The notes: generated by a model not told the origin, from the letters alone. 64,000 nt of DNA from Eucalyptus grandis (GCF_016545825.1 NC_052621.1:1512199-1576198); one strand, 5' to 3'; shown: positions 1 to 11,870, numbered from the stretch's first letter. A program made the numbers and translations.

Positions 1-3000
1 TAGATGTCCGTGGAGAAGCCTCCCCAAAGGAAGTTGTCCTAACAACTGCTATGACTTTTAAGCCATCATGGGTGATACTGGACGGGTTAGTCGAGGTCAT
101 GAGACCATTTCATTTTGTTTTGAGTGCTGTTAGTGTTTCTACTGTTAGACTGCATCTTGTATCTGTATCTTAGGTTGCATCCTAAATGACACTATAGGGT
201 CTAAAACTCACCAAATAAATGACAGGCCAAAATATTATGTGAACCAAAATGAAATACGAAAAGATAGATAAATCCAGGAGATTCAATCCTTATTGATGGA
301 CCAATCAGAAAAGAGATGATGCATCTATACTTACTTGACTGTCCACAGTTTTAAGGTAATAAGAGCGAATAGGGAACACTTTGATTATCTGTACTTCTGG
401 ATTGACAGTAAGAGCAAAAAACATATACTGTGTGCGAGGTTAAGAAAGTACTGCAATAAAAGATGACTAGAATGATTATATGGTAAGAATTTATTCAAGG
501 ATATTTGTCTAGGGACATAATTTCATAAAGTTTATTACCTTTCGAGAGAGAGTTTCACAAATACAATGGAGGATATAAAGATATCCAACGTGAGGACGCT
601 AGGAGTTTGTATATTGTAATTCTAAAGTATCCTTATTGCAGGAAAATGAGAAAAGACACAGACTATCTCATTGCAAGACTCTCATGCGGTGTTTCGATAG
701 TGAGACGAAACAACACCTTGGAAAAGTTGAGAAAGCCAAAACCTCAAAATCTTCAGGAACAACACATCCCTGTTTCAAGTGAATTGATAGGAGGAGATGG
801 ATTTAAACAGCCAAAAACACAAAGTCCTCAGAAACAACAAATAGATGACCCAAGTGGTTTGGCAGGAGGAGATGAACAGAAGCCAGAGATCAGAAATTAC
901 ATTTGTTCAATCTGCAATAACAGACGTCCAAAAAGCGGATGGAAGAGAGAGTTCACTTACGCAGAACTTCATGCTGTCACTGACGGATTTTCTGCTAATA
1001 ACTGCCAATCAGAAAATGGGTTTGGAGTAGTCTTCAGGGGAGAGCTAAATGGACTGAAGATTGCTGTTAAGCAGCAGAAAAATGCGAGTTTTCAGGGAGA
1101 TGATAAAGAATTCCAATCCATGGTTCATATGCTCAGTGAAGTTAGACACGAACATGTGGTCACCTTATTGGGTTCCTGTTCAGACGGAAACCACAGGTTT
1201 CTTGTTTACGAATATGTCTGCAACGGTTCGTTGGACCAACATCTATCGAGTAAAAACCACAGTTAAGAGCACATAACCGTCAACATCTCAAAATAAGTTT
1301 GCATGTTGGAAATTTGCCTCATGTATAAATTCAGAGCATGAACCTAGTCAATAAGATATTTGGTTTAACTAATGCAGGAAATCCTGGTATACTGCTCACG
1401 TGGGATCAAAGGATAAAAATTGCGATGGGAGCTGCCAAGGGCTTGAAGTATCTGCATGACAACAACATTGTCCACCGAAATTTGAGATCCGGCAATGTCC
1501 TCTTAACTCATGATTACGAATCTCTGGTGAGAGTTTCAATGCCTTGACTTTTTTAGAGCAGATCTGAGCCAAATAGCAAAGATTCGAAACACTTTTCTTT
1601 TTCAAACGCAATTTTGGAAACCCAATGACTCAATCATATTTTTCGAGATGATCCTACAATATGGGGTCAAAAAAATAAATGATTTAATATGCTTGGTCAT
1701 GATTCTATATGAAAGCTGTGGACTTAGTTTTAGGGATAAACGAGATAATCACTCAGTTGTTTTGTCACCCCTTCGTAAAGCTTTTTATAGCGAAGGGAAT
1801 GCAAACCCATTCACAAAATAGGTATATTTTATCTATTGGCTTTTGAAAATGCTAGTCGTTAGCGCACTAAGGTCTTTGACGTGTAAACGTAAGCAAATGG
1901 AAAACTCATTTCTGTTTAAATCAATACCTGAAAGAGGAAGATCAGAACAATTTTCGAAAGGTTTATACTTTTTATGGACAAATTGTAACGACCTAGTCTG
2001 ACGAGGGTGGGGAGTGGTCACTGATGCCAAAGAGGGTTTGGACAGAGAGCGGCTCCTGGCAAGCTTCTAGGATGGCAAAAGAAGTAGGAATGAACTGAAC
2101 TGTCCACCGAATGAGGGGAGAGCGATATTGGAATAAATATGCAAAAACTGAAATTAACTCGCATAGGCACCTTTTGACATAATAGTAAGCTTTGTTTTGG
2201 AACTTCAAAGTTAAGTGAGCCCAAGCTAGAGCACTACCAGTATAGGTGACCTCCTGAGAAAGTGCCTGCCGGTCCGCCAAAGGATAAAACTGTGAGGCTC
2301 AGAGAGCGGACAATATCTCGAGAGAGTTAATTTAGGGATATCATAGAAATAACCTAGGGTAAGAAACTAGTAGGTCAAGCGAAGTGAAGACTACGCACTC
2401 ATGATTAAATCCTGATCTGATCACCACTTTATATGTGACATCATAAATCACATGCTATGCTGTACTGCTTATGTATCAGCTTGGAGATTTTGGCCTTGAA
2501 ATGACTCTACATGAGAACTCTGATCTCCCATCTGAGACGAGAATTGCAACTATACCATACTTGGCTCCAGAATACGCAAATTCTGGTGAAGTGTCTCAAA
2601 AGACCGACTGTTATTCCTTCGGTGTCATACTATTACAGCTGATAACAGGATTGAGGAGCACAGATCCATCATTTGGAAAGCATAGCATTGTAGGATGGGT
2701 AAATGTCTCAAAGCTTCATACCTAGTCTGCTTGCATGTGTGATTCTATTGACCTAGCAAAGCAAGACAAAATTAATGCAAAGTGATTCCAGGTCATTTTA
2801 CATTTACCAATGTAGGTAGAATATTACTGTTGAATAAGATACGTTGCGTGCTTCACTCTCTGAACGAGTGCTTTAATTTTGAGTCTGAAAACTCTAGTAC
2901 TGACGTTGTTCTGCTTGAGATGTTACAGGCAAAGCCATTGCTAAGAGAAAAAAACTACCCAGAATTGATTGAACACAGCCTAACCGACTCTTACGATGTC

Positions 3001-3685
3001 AATCAACTCACTTGGGTGATTCGAGTGGCAGTTAAGTGCCTAAAAAAGGACCCCAACAGGAGAATATCTATGGACCAGGTCAGAGTCACAAGTCATAAGT
3101 TTCGTTAATATATGCTATTGACTGTGCACAGATGCATTTCTCCTCTCCTTTTTCATGTGTCTTCCATGATTGAAGTGCAGAAACACTGTTTAATAGTTCA
3201 TTGATAAGCAATCTGATATCACACTAGGCATGGTTCTCTGTCTTGTTATCAGATTAAAGAAAATTCATTTAGTTTTTCTCATCCTCCTCTAAGAAGAATT
3301 ATACAATCCTTACGATCAGTTGTGAAGCACCTCTATTAATGTAGTTGGAGCATCTCTATCATCTTGTTTTTATCAAAATGTTCTTGACGAACAGCTCTGC
3401 ATTCCACTTCTAAACCTCTGATTTTTTATATTTGCATAGTGAATAGTGAAACTAATATGCATCAGGTGACTGTTCTCATCAGGCCACTACTTTCGCATTA
3501 GCACAAACAACATGTTCACATGTCACCTAGAGTTTTAATATCTTCACAGCCTTCCACTGGTTCAAATTTTCTTCTACCCAGGTATAGGCAGTCTGATTGT
3601 TATTTGACTTTCAACGCAGGTACTTCATGCATTAACTTACATGGTAGAAGGAAAAACACTTCCGGTTATTAGGGACCAACCATGA
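1..3685 (+). CDS. Pseudokinase copy A: USP-like head plus inactive RLCK-type kinase domain (5' end outside window)
   Basis: Exons, spliced by eye at GT-AG sites with consistent phase: <1-85, 642-1249, 1378-1526, 2480-2698, 2929-3078 and 3620-3685. The first exon is the end of a universal-stress-protein-like domain (motif SPKEV, then WVILDG). Exon 2 carries a CSIC-NNRRP linker and the N-lobe: a degenerate glycine loop that keeps GFG, and AVK with the ATP-binding lysine. Exon 3 has VHRNLRSGN, so the catalytic Asp of HRD is Asn. Exon 4 keeps GDFG and the APEY segment. Exon 5 is the C-lobe (YPELIEH, CLKKDPNRR). The family is the plant 'inactive protein kinase' RLCKs with an adenine-nucleotide-hydrolase-like head, probably cytoplasmic. 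Catalysis is unlikely; a scaffold role is inference. All junctions stay in frame, so it may be expressed. The TGA at 3683 may be premature (see findings). The 953-nt third intron contains unassigned, repeat-like sequence. Confidence 0.72.
86..641 (+). other. Intron of pseudokinase copy A
   Basis: Begins GTTAGT directly after the USP-like exon and ends TTGCAG before GAAAATGAG. It corresponds to the longer intron 13993-14599 of copy B. Short stretches resemble the copy B intron, such as the 'actgtccacag' and 'aggtaataggagc'-like patches near 340-370 and 14290-14320. I see no other feature in it. Confidence 0.6.
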
Positions 3686-3847
3686 CCGGAATCAATTGGC
3701 GACACCAACTCACCCACTGGTTCATTTTACAACTATGAAAGTCCCATGCAACGACCATCATCTCCAGGTGGAATGGATGATCTGACGACAGGATTGGTAC
3801 CATCAATTACTGCAAAAGAATACTACATGACGACAATTGCCATTTAA
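3686..3847 (+). pseudogene. In-frame coding-like extension beyond the stop of copy A
   Basis: After the TGA at 3683-3685 the same frame stays open for 53 codons and ends with TAA at 3845-3847. The translation is rich in Ser, Pro, Gly and Thr (motifs SPTGSFYNYE and RPSSPGGMDD), like a disordered kinase tail rather than random intronic sequence. The simplest reading is that the ancestral C-terminus ended at 3847 and the TGA is a nonsense mutation. Alternatively the stop is genuine and this is 3' UTR. Confidence 0.4.
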
Positions 3848-4515
3848 TTGTAGCGTAGAGATTCTCAGTTGTCGAGATACTCACAATAAAAGTACATCCT
3901 TCCCAGAAATCGTTTTTGTGATACATTGCTTTATTATTGCTTTCCAAAGATCAGCTCCAATGAGGTTTTCCGCATCCACACATAAAAGCAGTCATCCTTG
4001 ACAAAAACAAACTCTATACAACAAACAATGATGAACTGATTTGAACAAAGGGACATTTTGACCATTTTCTTAGCTGAATTAATGTGGTGAATACTATGTC
4101 TCCTGTCATGGGTGTTTTACTTGCATGAAACAAAGAAACATTCTTAAGGGGTTTGGTTCTATGAGAGGAACTTATCCCGCCATGCCGAGGTCTGTTTTTT
4201 AGCAAATGGGCTAAAGGAACAAGAATTTAAGCTTAGGAAGTAACAGCACAACGTGAAGCCGAATTAGCTGTGTCCTCCAACGAAGCAATCCTTGGAACAC
4301 AATTGGATATCTAACACCAAATTCCAATGGTCCAAAGACTCTTGTTTGGATTTCCTAATCTTGATTAAAACCCTTGCAACACAATTTATGATTTTTCAGA
4401 GATCTTGAATTCTGGCCATGGTTTGTTTCACCATAGTATACAAACAAGTTGGTGTTACTTCGTGATGATTCCTAGTAACTTCCAACTCATCACTTTCACC
4501 AACACATTTCTTCAG

Positions 4516-4715
4516 TGGGTTAAAGGATGAAGGTGGATGCATGTTACCGTGTCTGGAGCAAAGCAGGAAATCAATGGTGAAGAAGCTAACCAAAAGAAAG
4601 AAAGAACAGTAGAAGGATGACAGCATAACTATAAATTGGGGCATTCAAACGAACCACTGCAATTCTGAAGGAGCTGCCAGAGGTTCAAAGTATCTGGGTG
4701 AAAATAACATTTTGG
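4516..4715 (+). pseudogene. Relic of a third pseudokinase copy
   Basis: Two short matches to the neighbouring kinase genes lie close together. At 4516-4600, after a TTCAG acceptor-like site, the sequence resembles copy B exon 2 (13377-13450; both read 'tgggtta.aggat' then 'ctggagcaa'). At 4665-4714 a stretch translating GAARGSKYLGENNI matches the GAAKGLKYLH.NNI block of kinase exon 3. Everything between these blocks in a complete gene is missing, so this is a deleted, non-functional third tandem copy. Confidence 0.5.
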
Positions 4716-5587
4716 CAAGAATATCTTGTTTGCCTGCTATGGAATGTGTACAAATTGGATCTTATATTATGTAGCTTCAGCATTTATTTTAATCTAGTTT
4801 TTTTTGCAAATAATAGATTGAGATCGAACACCAGTACTTTGCTTGAATCAACTTGGCTCTGAAGCGAATCAGCATGTCTCCATATTGCTTAGGCATCTAC
4901 GTAGTCGTTAGTGCATTCGACCCACTACTTTTGCTTCTTATTATACTCACGAAATATTTACAGGAATTTGATTATTTTCAGCAGTACCATTGCTTCAAGT
5001 AGGTGTACCGATCGGATTCCTGAATTTCTAAGCCGTTTTAATTTCTAGAGGCAAACACGTAAACTATGTAGTTGAATCTGAGAAGTAGCGCTTATTAGGA
5101 TGCACATGTGAGTTGTGCTAGAGAAATACCCACATTAGAGAATTGGTGTAATGTAGAGCAGTTAATATGTCTTAATTGGCTTAATCTTTGGAGTGAAAGT
5201 GGGTTCAACTGGATGTGTTGTCAAGCTTGGACTTGAGTTCTTCCTTAGAGATATTACCTGCTGCACACTCTCAACACCATTCTTGAGAGTTTTTTTTCCT
5301 TAATTCTCCTTTCTATTGTTCAGGTATTTCTCTTTGTTAAATATGCGACCTTTGGACGAGCTCAGGGGTCGTCCAATTTCCAGGAGAATTTTTATGGGCA
5401 TACGGTAGCACTTCTTCCTTACTAAACACGCCATCTTTCTTCTTGCTATAACTGGAGCTGCAAAACAGGCAGATGGTGATAACGAGGTCCACTTGAAGTC
5501 CATACAAGAATAAATTGTCGAATCATCTTGTTAAGATGAGAAGCTCTGCCTTACCAGATAAGTTGGATAATGATCCTTGTTACTCCC
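4716..5587. other. Intergenic DNA, no gene recognised
   Basis: AT-rich sequence between the kinase relic and copia element 1. The open frames are short and have no recognisable domain. Similar undifferentiated sequence occupies 3848-4515. Confidence 0.5.
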
Positions 5588-5592
5588 CCAAA

Positions 5593-5811
5593 TGTTAGAA
5601 AAGTAGAAAGCTTGGAATTTGGGAGAATTGTATATTGCTTTCTTATCAGAAAAGTATGTAATTACAACCTATTTATAATACAAGTTGTCTAAATAATTAA
5701 GGAATAAAAATATACACAATATCCCAAAGATATACATAATATTCTCACAAAATATTCCCTATAATCAAAATCAATCAAGATCAATCAGCATCGGCAACAG
5801 TATCTTCAACA
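5593..5811 (-). repeat. Copia 1 left-hand LTR (3' LTR of the element)
   Basis: Starts TGTTAGAAAAG and ends TTCAACA. It is preceded by target duplication CCAAA and followed by the CT-rich complement of the polypurine tract. Confidence 0.93.
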
Positions 5812-5834
5812 CTCCCCCTCAAGCTCGGCGGTTT

Positions 5835-7577
5835 GTACACATCGAAGACACCTAGCTTGTTTAGTAGATACGAATGTTGCCTTTGACATAAGGCCTTGGT
5901 AAAGATGTCCGCAGGTTGCTATGCCGTTCTTATCCCTCTTGTTTTAATCACCCCACTCTGGATCTTGTCTAGGATGAAGTGACAATCAATCTCTATATGC
6001 TTTGTCCTTTTGTGGAATACTAGATTCATTGCAAGCTTAAGTGCAGCATCATTATCACAAAATAGGATAGTGGGCTCCTTTATCCATACACCAAGGTCTT
6101 GAAGAAGACCTCTTATCTAGACTATCTCACAACTAGTCTTTGCCATTGCTTGGTATTCTGCCTCAGTAGATGATAAAGATACGGTTGATTGTTTCTTCGT
6201 CTTCCACGAAATTAAAGAATCCCCCAATTTTATACAGAATCCTGTAACTGATCTTCTACTCATGGGACAAGTAGCATAATCTGTGTCACAATATGCTGTC
6301 ATCTCCATATTGTTGTTTTGTGACAGCATTATTCCCAATCCAAGACACGCTTTCAAGTATTTTATGACCTTCAATGCCGCATTCATGTGAGACTGTTTCG
6401 GAGCATGCATAAATTGACTAAGAATCTAATTGCATAACAGATGTCTGGCCTAGTCATGGTCAAATAGATAAGCTTTCCAACGAGTCTTTGATAAGCAGAA
6501 GGATCTTTAAGCAAAGGATCCTTGTTTATGGGCGACAATCCTTTGTCATATTCAGCTGTTGTTAACTTGATATTATGATTGATTGGAATAATAGCCGGCC
6601 TAGACCCCGACAAACCTGCTTCTGATACAATCTCTAAGACAAATTTCCGTTGGCTAAGATAGATGCCTTTATTTGACCGCACAATTTCCATCCCAAGAAA
6701 GTATTTAGGAGATCCCAAATCCTTAATATGAAATGTAGAATGTAGATACTCTTTGAATCTCTCAATGGCAGGCGCATCATTTCAATAATGAGTATATCAT
6801 CAACATATATAAGTAAGTAGATTGACAATGTACCTTTTTTCCATGTGAATAAAGCATAGTCATGCTTAGATTGCTGGAATTTTGCAGTTGTAAGCGCATT
6901 GGTAAATTTGGCATACCATTGACGAGAAACCTGTTTGAGCCCATATAGAGATTTATGAAGACGGCACACGCTTCCCTCCCCCTGTCTGCGAAATCCCGGC
7001 GGAATATCCATATAAATCTCTGCTTCAAGATCCCCATGTAAAAAGGCATTGTGAACGTCAATTTGATGAAGAGGCAAGTCACGAATAGCGGCAATGGAAA
7101 GAAAGGATCGTACGGTGACTTCTTTGACAACAGGAGAGAAAGTTTATGTATAATCAAATCCTTCCTTCTGAGTGAATCCTTTCGCAACTAATCTGGCTTT
7201 GTAACGCTCAATGGATCCGTCTGCTTTGTATTTGATCTTGTATACCCATTTGCATCATATGGGTCTACGATGGGGAGGTAGACAAACAATATCCCAAGTC
7301 TCATTTTCGATGAGAGCTTGTAACTCATCTTTCATAGCTCGTTGCCAACGAGGATCCTTGGCAGCTTCATCATAAGATGAGGGTTCCTGTTGTTCAGAAA
7401 TCCTACTAACACAGAACTTATGTTCAGGAGAGAGATTAGCGAAACTAACATAGGAGGAATTAGGATATTGTGTACGACACTTCTTTGAGGAAGAACAAAC
7501 GTAATCCGCTGTCCATGTTGGTGGTCGAACTGTCCGTCTTGATCGCCGAAGATTAGTCGGTTCAGATGGAACATCAA
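5835..7577 (-). pseudogene. Copia 1 reverse transcriptase and RNase H
   Basis: Minus-strand reading gives the copia RT blocks in order: [14 protein letters not shown], a KSLYGLKQ block, and YVDDILI with the catalytic Asp pair intact. RNase H follows, with the TEAEYQA motif and a C-terminal block ending near 5840. Breaks include an in-frame TAA where YNETFSPV is expected (about 7147), a frame change just after YVDD (near 6780) and a stop at about 6118. The enzyme cannot be made as one polypeptide. Confidence 0.85.
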
Positions 7578-7635
7578 CCTGTGAGTCTATAGGAGTATCA
7601 TCCGCCAGAATATTGGATTTCGAAAATTCAAGTCT

Positions 7636-8772
7636 TTAATATATGGTTGATGAAGGAAGACTAGAACTTTCATTATTCACATTCGATGCAACATGTGTAT
7701 CGACATCTGAAGATGATATAGGTGATATTACTTGTGGAATCATAATCATCAATGCCTGTGGAGTATCATCTTCATTCAAAAAAGGACGAGAAGACGTAGG
7801 GGGATCGGCATGTTGATATGAAGATGGCCTACTCTTGAAAGGGAAAACATATTCATGAAAGATGACATCTCTGCTAACGAAGAATCTTCTAGTAGATGGA
7901 TCAAGAACCAAATATCCCTTTTGAAGGGTAGGGTATCCCATAAATATGCAAGAAAGGACACGGGGACCCAATTTGTCCCGAGGGCCCGTGGTAGAGACAT
8001 CGCATAAACACCCAAAAACACGAAGATGACGATTGTCGGAACGTTTCCCAAACAATGACTCGAATGGAGTCTTTCCATTTAAAACTCGAGATGGCATTCG
8101 ATTGATTAGGTATGCCGCTATGACCACACGGTCTCCCCAAAACATTTCAAGAATTGAAGCTTGATATTTAAGAGCTCAAGCAACTTCTAACAAATGACGG
8201 TGTTTTCTTTCTACAACCCCATTTTGTTGAGGAATATAGACACAGGAGCTTTCGTGAAGAATGCCATTGGAAATGAACAATGAAGAACATTCATGATTAA
8301 AGAATTCACGTGCATTGTCAGTACGAACCCGTTGTACGGATTTGTTAAACTGATTTTTGATTAGGACAATAAAAATTTTGAGATGTGGAAGGACTTGGGC
8401 TTTCGATTGCATAAGAAAAACCCAAGTTGCTCGAGTATGATCATCCATGATGGTGAGAAAGAAGTGTGACCCATCACGATGAGGGGTGTGATATGGGCCC
8501 TAGATGTCCATGTGTAATAATGAGAAGGCTCTAGCAGCATGTGATGTACTTTGTGGAAAAGACATTCTGGACTGTTTAGCTAATAGGCATATAGGGCACT
8601 TGGGATGAGGAAAGGCAGCGCTATGGCCTAGACGCTGATGGGATAAAGAGACATTTTTATTATGATTGGCATTACATAAGATGCTCTTGTTGAAGGAAAA
8701 ATTCTTTGGAAATGCTATCCAAAAATGAAGTCCCTTGAAATTTCTACCCCAGCCCATCAATGTCCTAGTCAA
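7636..8772 (-). pseudogene. Copia 1 integrase
   Basis: The GAG-pre-integrase zinc region (RLGHSAAFPHPKCPIC) is followed by the integrase core: MDDHTRATWVF, then RTDNAREFFNHE, then QQNGVVERKHRHLLE. The C-terminal part includes NRMPSRVLNGKTPFE and FGCLCDVS. Minus-strand frames are broken around 8160-8170 and 8480-8500 by stops, so it is inactive. Confidence 0.85.
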
Positions 8773-9019
8773 AGGGGCCTAAAAGAGACAAACGTTAGAA
8801 TAAAAAATGACCTGACAGAGATTGTCTTGACAAATCTTAGATACGGAAATGAGATTGAACTGAAAATTTGGAAGAGAATGACATTTTTTAGTGTGATGGA
8901 AGGACTCAGCTCAACATCCCCAATTTTATCTACTAAAATATCATTGCCATTTGGGAGGCGAACGGAAGTATGACTTGAGGACTTGTCTAATTTAGAAAAG
9001 AAACATTCATCACAAACTA

Positions 9020-9362
9020 TATGGTCACTGGCACCTGAATCAATAATTCATGCGTTGCTCGAAATATTACTCATCAAATAATAAGAAATACCTGCATAAC
9101 TAGGCATCTTTTCTTGAATTCCCATCTGACTTACGGTCCTAATGATTTGTTGGAGTTGATCATTGCTGATGGGTTAATTCACCTTAGCATTTGTTGCTAC
9201 AGAAAATTCTCTTTCCTTCTTCTCCCCTGATCTTCCATGCAATTTCCAATAATTTTCTTTGCGATAAGGTTTTTTGCAATAATCACAAAATTTACCTTTC
9301 CATTTGTTTGAATTATTTTGGTTCGAGGATATGGCCGAATTTTGGCCGTTGGATCGCTTCAA
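9020..9362 (-). pseudogene. Copia 1 zinc knuckle and aspartic protease
   Basis: The minus strand encodes a knuckle-like CDYCKKPYRKENYWKLHGR (C-X2-C ... H, with the last Cys missing) near 9230-9280. Near 9025-9060 it encodes IIDSGASDHI, the retroviral-type protease active-site block. The Trp normally before IIDSG is a TGA stop. Confidence 0.75.
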
Positions 9363-9773
9363 AACGAATGCTAATGGACCATCGGATCGGGCGCTACAAG
9401 GGCGAAAAGTGAGCCGTCCGATTGTGCGAAGGAGCCTCCACCGTCAGATCCGAAGATCGGATCTCAGCCGCTCGTTCCTTGTGAGCTACCCGAGCCACCC
9501 GATCTCCCGAAGTAATCTTGGCCATCCATTTGAGGAAAATAAAAACCCTCTTCTTCTTCCTCCTACAACCCTAGCGTCCTTGTTTTCTTCGGCAAACCTC
9601 CATGGTCGGATCTTGAAGACGCCAGCCGATGTTCCGACGAGGTCTTGGCTGCAAGCACAACGCGGTCACCCGTCTTCGTATACTCGGTCGACGCCAGCCT
9701 CTGGGACTCTTCTTGAACCACAAGTTGGTATATGCGGCCGACCGGAGGAACCGAATCCATGGCCAAGATCTGG

Positions 9774-10756
9774 CTACAAATAGGTCTCATTCAACACGAG
9801 CAGGAACCTTGTAACCTTCTCTCGATCCTTCATGGCCCGGTATTGAGCCAAGGTCGCCTCAGGTCCCTCTAATTTCTCCTCTGTCATTTCAATTTCGTTC
9901 CATAGGGCAGAGAGTTTATTGTAGATGGCCGAGATCGACAAATTTCCCTGCTTGAGATCTGACAAAGCTTGTGTTAGTGTGAATATTTTTGCTCTATCTA
10001 GCTTACCATACATCTCTTGTAAATTTTCCCAAAATTTTTGTGCATCCTCGGTTGGTGGTACCCCAACGGCTACTTCTGCCATGAGGCAATTTCCTATCCA
10101 GGTCCGAACAAGCTGGTTGCACTTCCGCCATTGCCATGCAAGTCGCTCGTCGGACGGTATCGGGACGGTGCCGTCCAAAAAACCGTCCTTGTCCTTGGTC
10201 ACGAGCGCTCGCGGAGTTCGCGAAACCACATGGAGTAATTCTCCGATCCCGAAAGCTGCTGGGAGATCAAGCACAACTCCGGTCCGTTGGCGGTGGCGGT
10301 GTATAGCGGGTCTCCAGGTTTCGGCCGGCCGCTGACTCCGGCGAGACCTGCAAAGGGAAAGAATCCAGGTTCGTAGGTCGGGTAGGGATTGCTTGCCCCG
10401 TATCCAGGACCCATCCCACTGTGACTCGGGAAAGTCCAGCTTGCCCCATATCCAGGATCCGCTCCAGGCATGTGCGATGGGCTTTCTTTCGGCCCACCAA
10501 TCCTTCTAGGCTCAATTTGAGGTGAGCTCTGAGTTGAACCTGCTTGATTTGGCTGAATTGGTATAGGTACCCACTGAATGTGTGGGCCTGCAAAGGCATT
10601 TCCAGGATTAAATCCTGTGTTGGGCTGCACGAGGCCCATTTGACTTTATGATGGATTCGTTTGATGTTCAGTAGGGACGACATCTCCTCTTTGATTGTTG
10701 AGAAACTCTAGATTTCCCTCAGAAACACCGGAAGTTGAATCCTCAATCTTCGACAT
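9774..10756 (-). pseudogene. Copia 1 gag
   Basis: A likely gag ATG at 10756 (minus) lies right after the LINE poly-A tract. The first segment is interrupted by TAA near 10646. A Pro/Gly-rich N-terminal part follows, then the copia gag core (LSGSENYSMWFREL) and, in another frame, KDGFLDGTVPIPSDE and a WRKCNQLVRTWIGN block (gag domain of the UBN2/Retrotran_gag type). At least one frameshift (near 10210-10260) and stops separate these pieces. Confidence 0.75.
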
Positions 10757-11590
10757 GATTTTTTTTTTTTTGGTAAAGGTAATGATATATTGAGCAAAGA
10801 ACCAATAATTACAGAAGATTAGGCACCACAAAACTTTCACTCAAAAAGACACAGCGTCAAAAGGAGTGAAAGGGCGCCTAGTGCAAAAGAACACCGCATA
10901 GCAGTCAAAGCAAGCAGGTCAACACAGACAGCCAAAAACAAAGACAAGACAGCCACGTAGGGTCGAGGAAACAAAGAGAACAACATCAACCAAGGAACAA
11001 CAACAAGGAGGACCCGAAGATCCAAAGCAAGGCCGCCGAGGAAGGCACAAAGAACGGGGAGGTAGCCGCAAGACACACTGAAGGAGATACTAGGCGGTCG
11101 GCGTAGGAGAAGAGAAAATAGAAGGGTCGAGCCCCCAATTCCGTTGAAGCCTTCTATTTCTCGGGCAATCTTCGACGCTTCTAAAGGTTAAGCTTTGTCC
11201 TTGACCACTTTAATGAGATGCTTCTTGACAGCCACAGGCACCACTGGATGACCTCTGAAGAGAATGTCGTTCCTGATAAGAATTTCATCGTCCATTGAAG
11301 ATTTTCCATCCAAGACTCGTTTCTCCATGGGAGATTGCACTTGGCCGCCCAAAAATAAGCCATACTTGAAGTAATACTACAGCTCAAAGTGATAGCTTTG
11401 TTCCATATAAAAGATGACCACTCCACTCTCGCTTTCCTCTTTCTGAAAAAAATGCCATGCAGAAGCCACCGAGAAGAGACCAGACGGATTGACACTCCAC
11501 ACAAATCTATCCGGAACCTCAGGGAGAAGAATAGGGAGCTGGCCCCACGAGTCCATCACCATCCTAAAGGCTCGACCTGGCTTAGAGAAA
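10757..11590 (-). mobile_element. 5'-truncated LINE fragment inside the copia 1 leader
   Basis: Minus-strand frames carry the 3' end of a plant L1-type ORF2: DRFVWSVNPSGLFSVASAWH (the zinc-binding region after the RT), FIWNKAI, then PVAVKKHLIKVVKDKA near 11190-11225. The 3' end TTACCTTTACC followed by a run of A lies on the minus strand at 10757-10785. The same terminal sequence ends the second LINE at 17422. The fragment sits between the primer-binding site and the gag start. The 5' limit (about 11590) is approximate and I could not find a convincing target duplication. Confidence 0.75.
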
Positions 11591-11646
11591 AAAAGAAAAA
11601 GGAAAACATTGCGGAAGCTAGGCCAAGGCGGGAGGCACTGATACCA

Positions 11647-11865
11647 TGTCAGAAAAGTAGAAAGCTTGGAATTTGGGAGAATTGTATATTGCTTTCTTAT
11701 TAGAAAAGTATGTAATTACAACCTATTTATAATACAAGGTGTCTAAATAACTAAGGAATAAAAATATACACAATATCTCAAAGATATACATACTATTCTC
11801 ACAAAATATTCCCTATAATCAAAATTAATCAAGATCAATCAGCATCGGCGACAATATCTTCAACA
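11647..11865 (-). repeat. Copia 1 right-hand LTR (5' LTR of the element)
   Basis: Starts TGTCAGAAAAG and ends TTCAACA, with target duplication CCAAA at 11866-11870. The tRNA primer-binding complement abuts its left side at 11635-11646. As the 5' LTR it would hold the element's promoter. Confidence 0.93.
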
Positions 11866-11870
11866 CCAAA

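Larger units (their letters stand above)
5593..11865 (-). mobile_element. Copia element 1, complete but mutated LTR retrotransposon
   Basis: Two 219-bp LTRs starting TG and ending CA flank gag, protease, integrase, RT and RNase H, all on the minus strand in the Ty1/copia order. The 5-bp target duplication CCAAA lies at 5588-5592 and 11866-11870. The primer-binding site, read on the minus strand, is TGGTATCAGTGC at 11646-11635, next to the right-hand LTR and matching the initiator tRNA-Met 3' end apart from one base. The polypurine tract is the complement of CTCCCCCTC at 5812. I count about nine differences between the LTRs (roughly 96% identity), so insertion was not very recent. In-frame stops and frame changes in every domain make it non-autonomous. 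Confidence 0.93.

Noticed and set aside
1993..2280. Minus-strand 95-codon frame in the third intron of copy A
   Set aside because: No domain. The sequence looks like an unclassified repeat fragment, and the flanking splice sites place it in an intron.
9304..9783. Plus-strand 159-codon open frame in copia 1
   Set aside because: It is antisense to the gag/protease region of the element, with Arg/Ser/Pro-rich content and no domain.
10744..11176. 11-bp direct repeat CAATCTTCGAC at 10744-10754 and 11166-11176, looking like a LINE target duplication
   Set aside because: LINE coding homology (KKHLIKVVKDKA and the region upstream of it) continues across 11166-11225 and beyond, so 11166 is inside the LINE, not its border.
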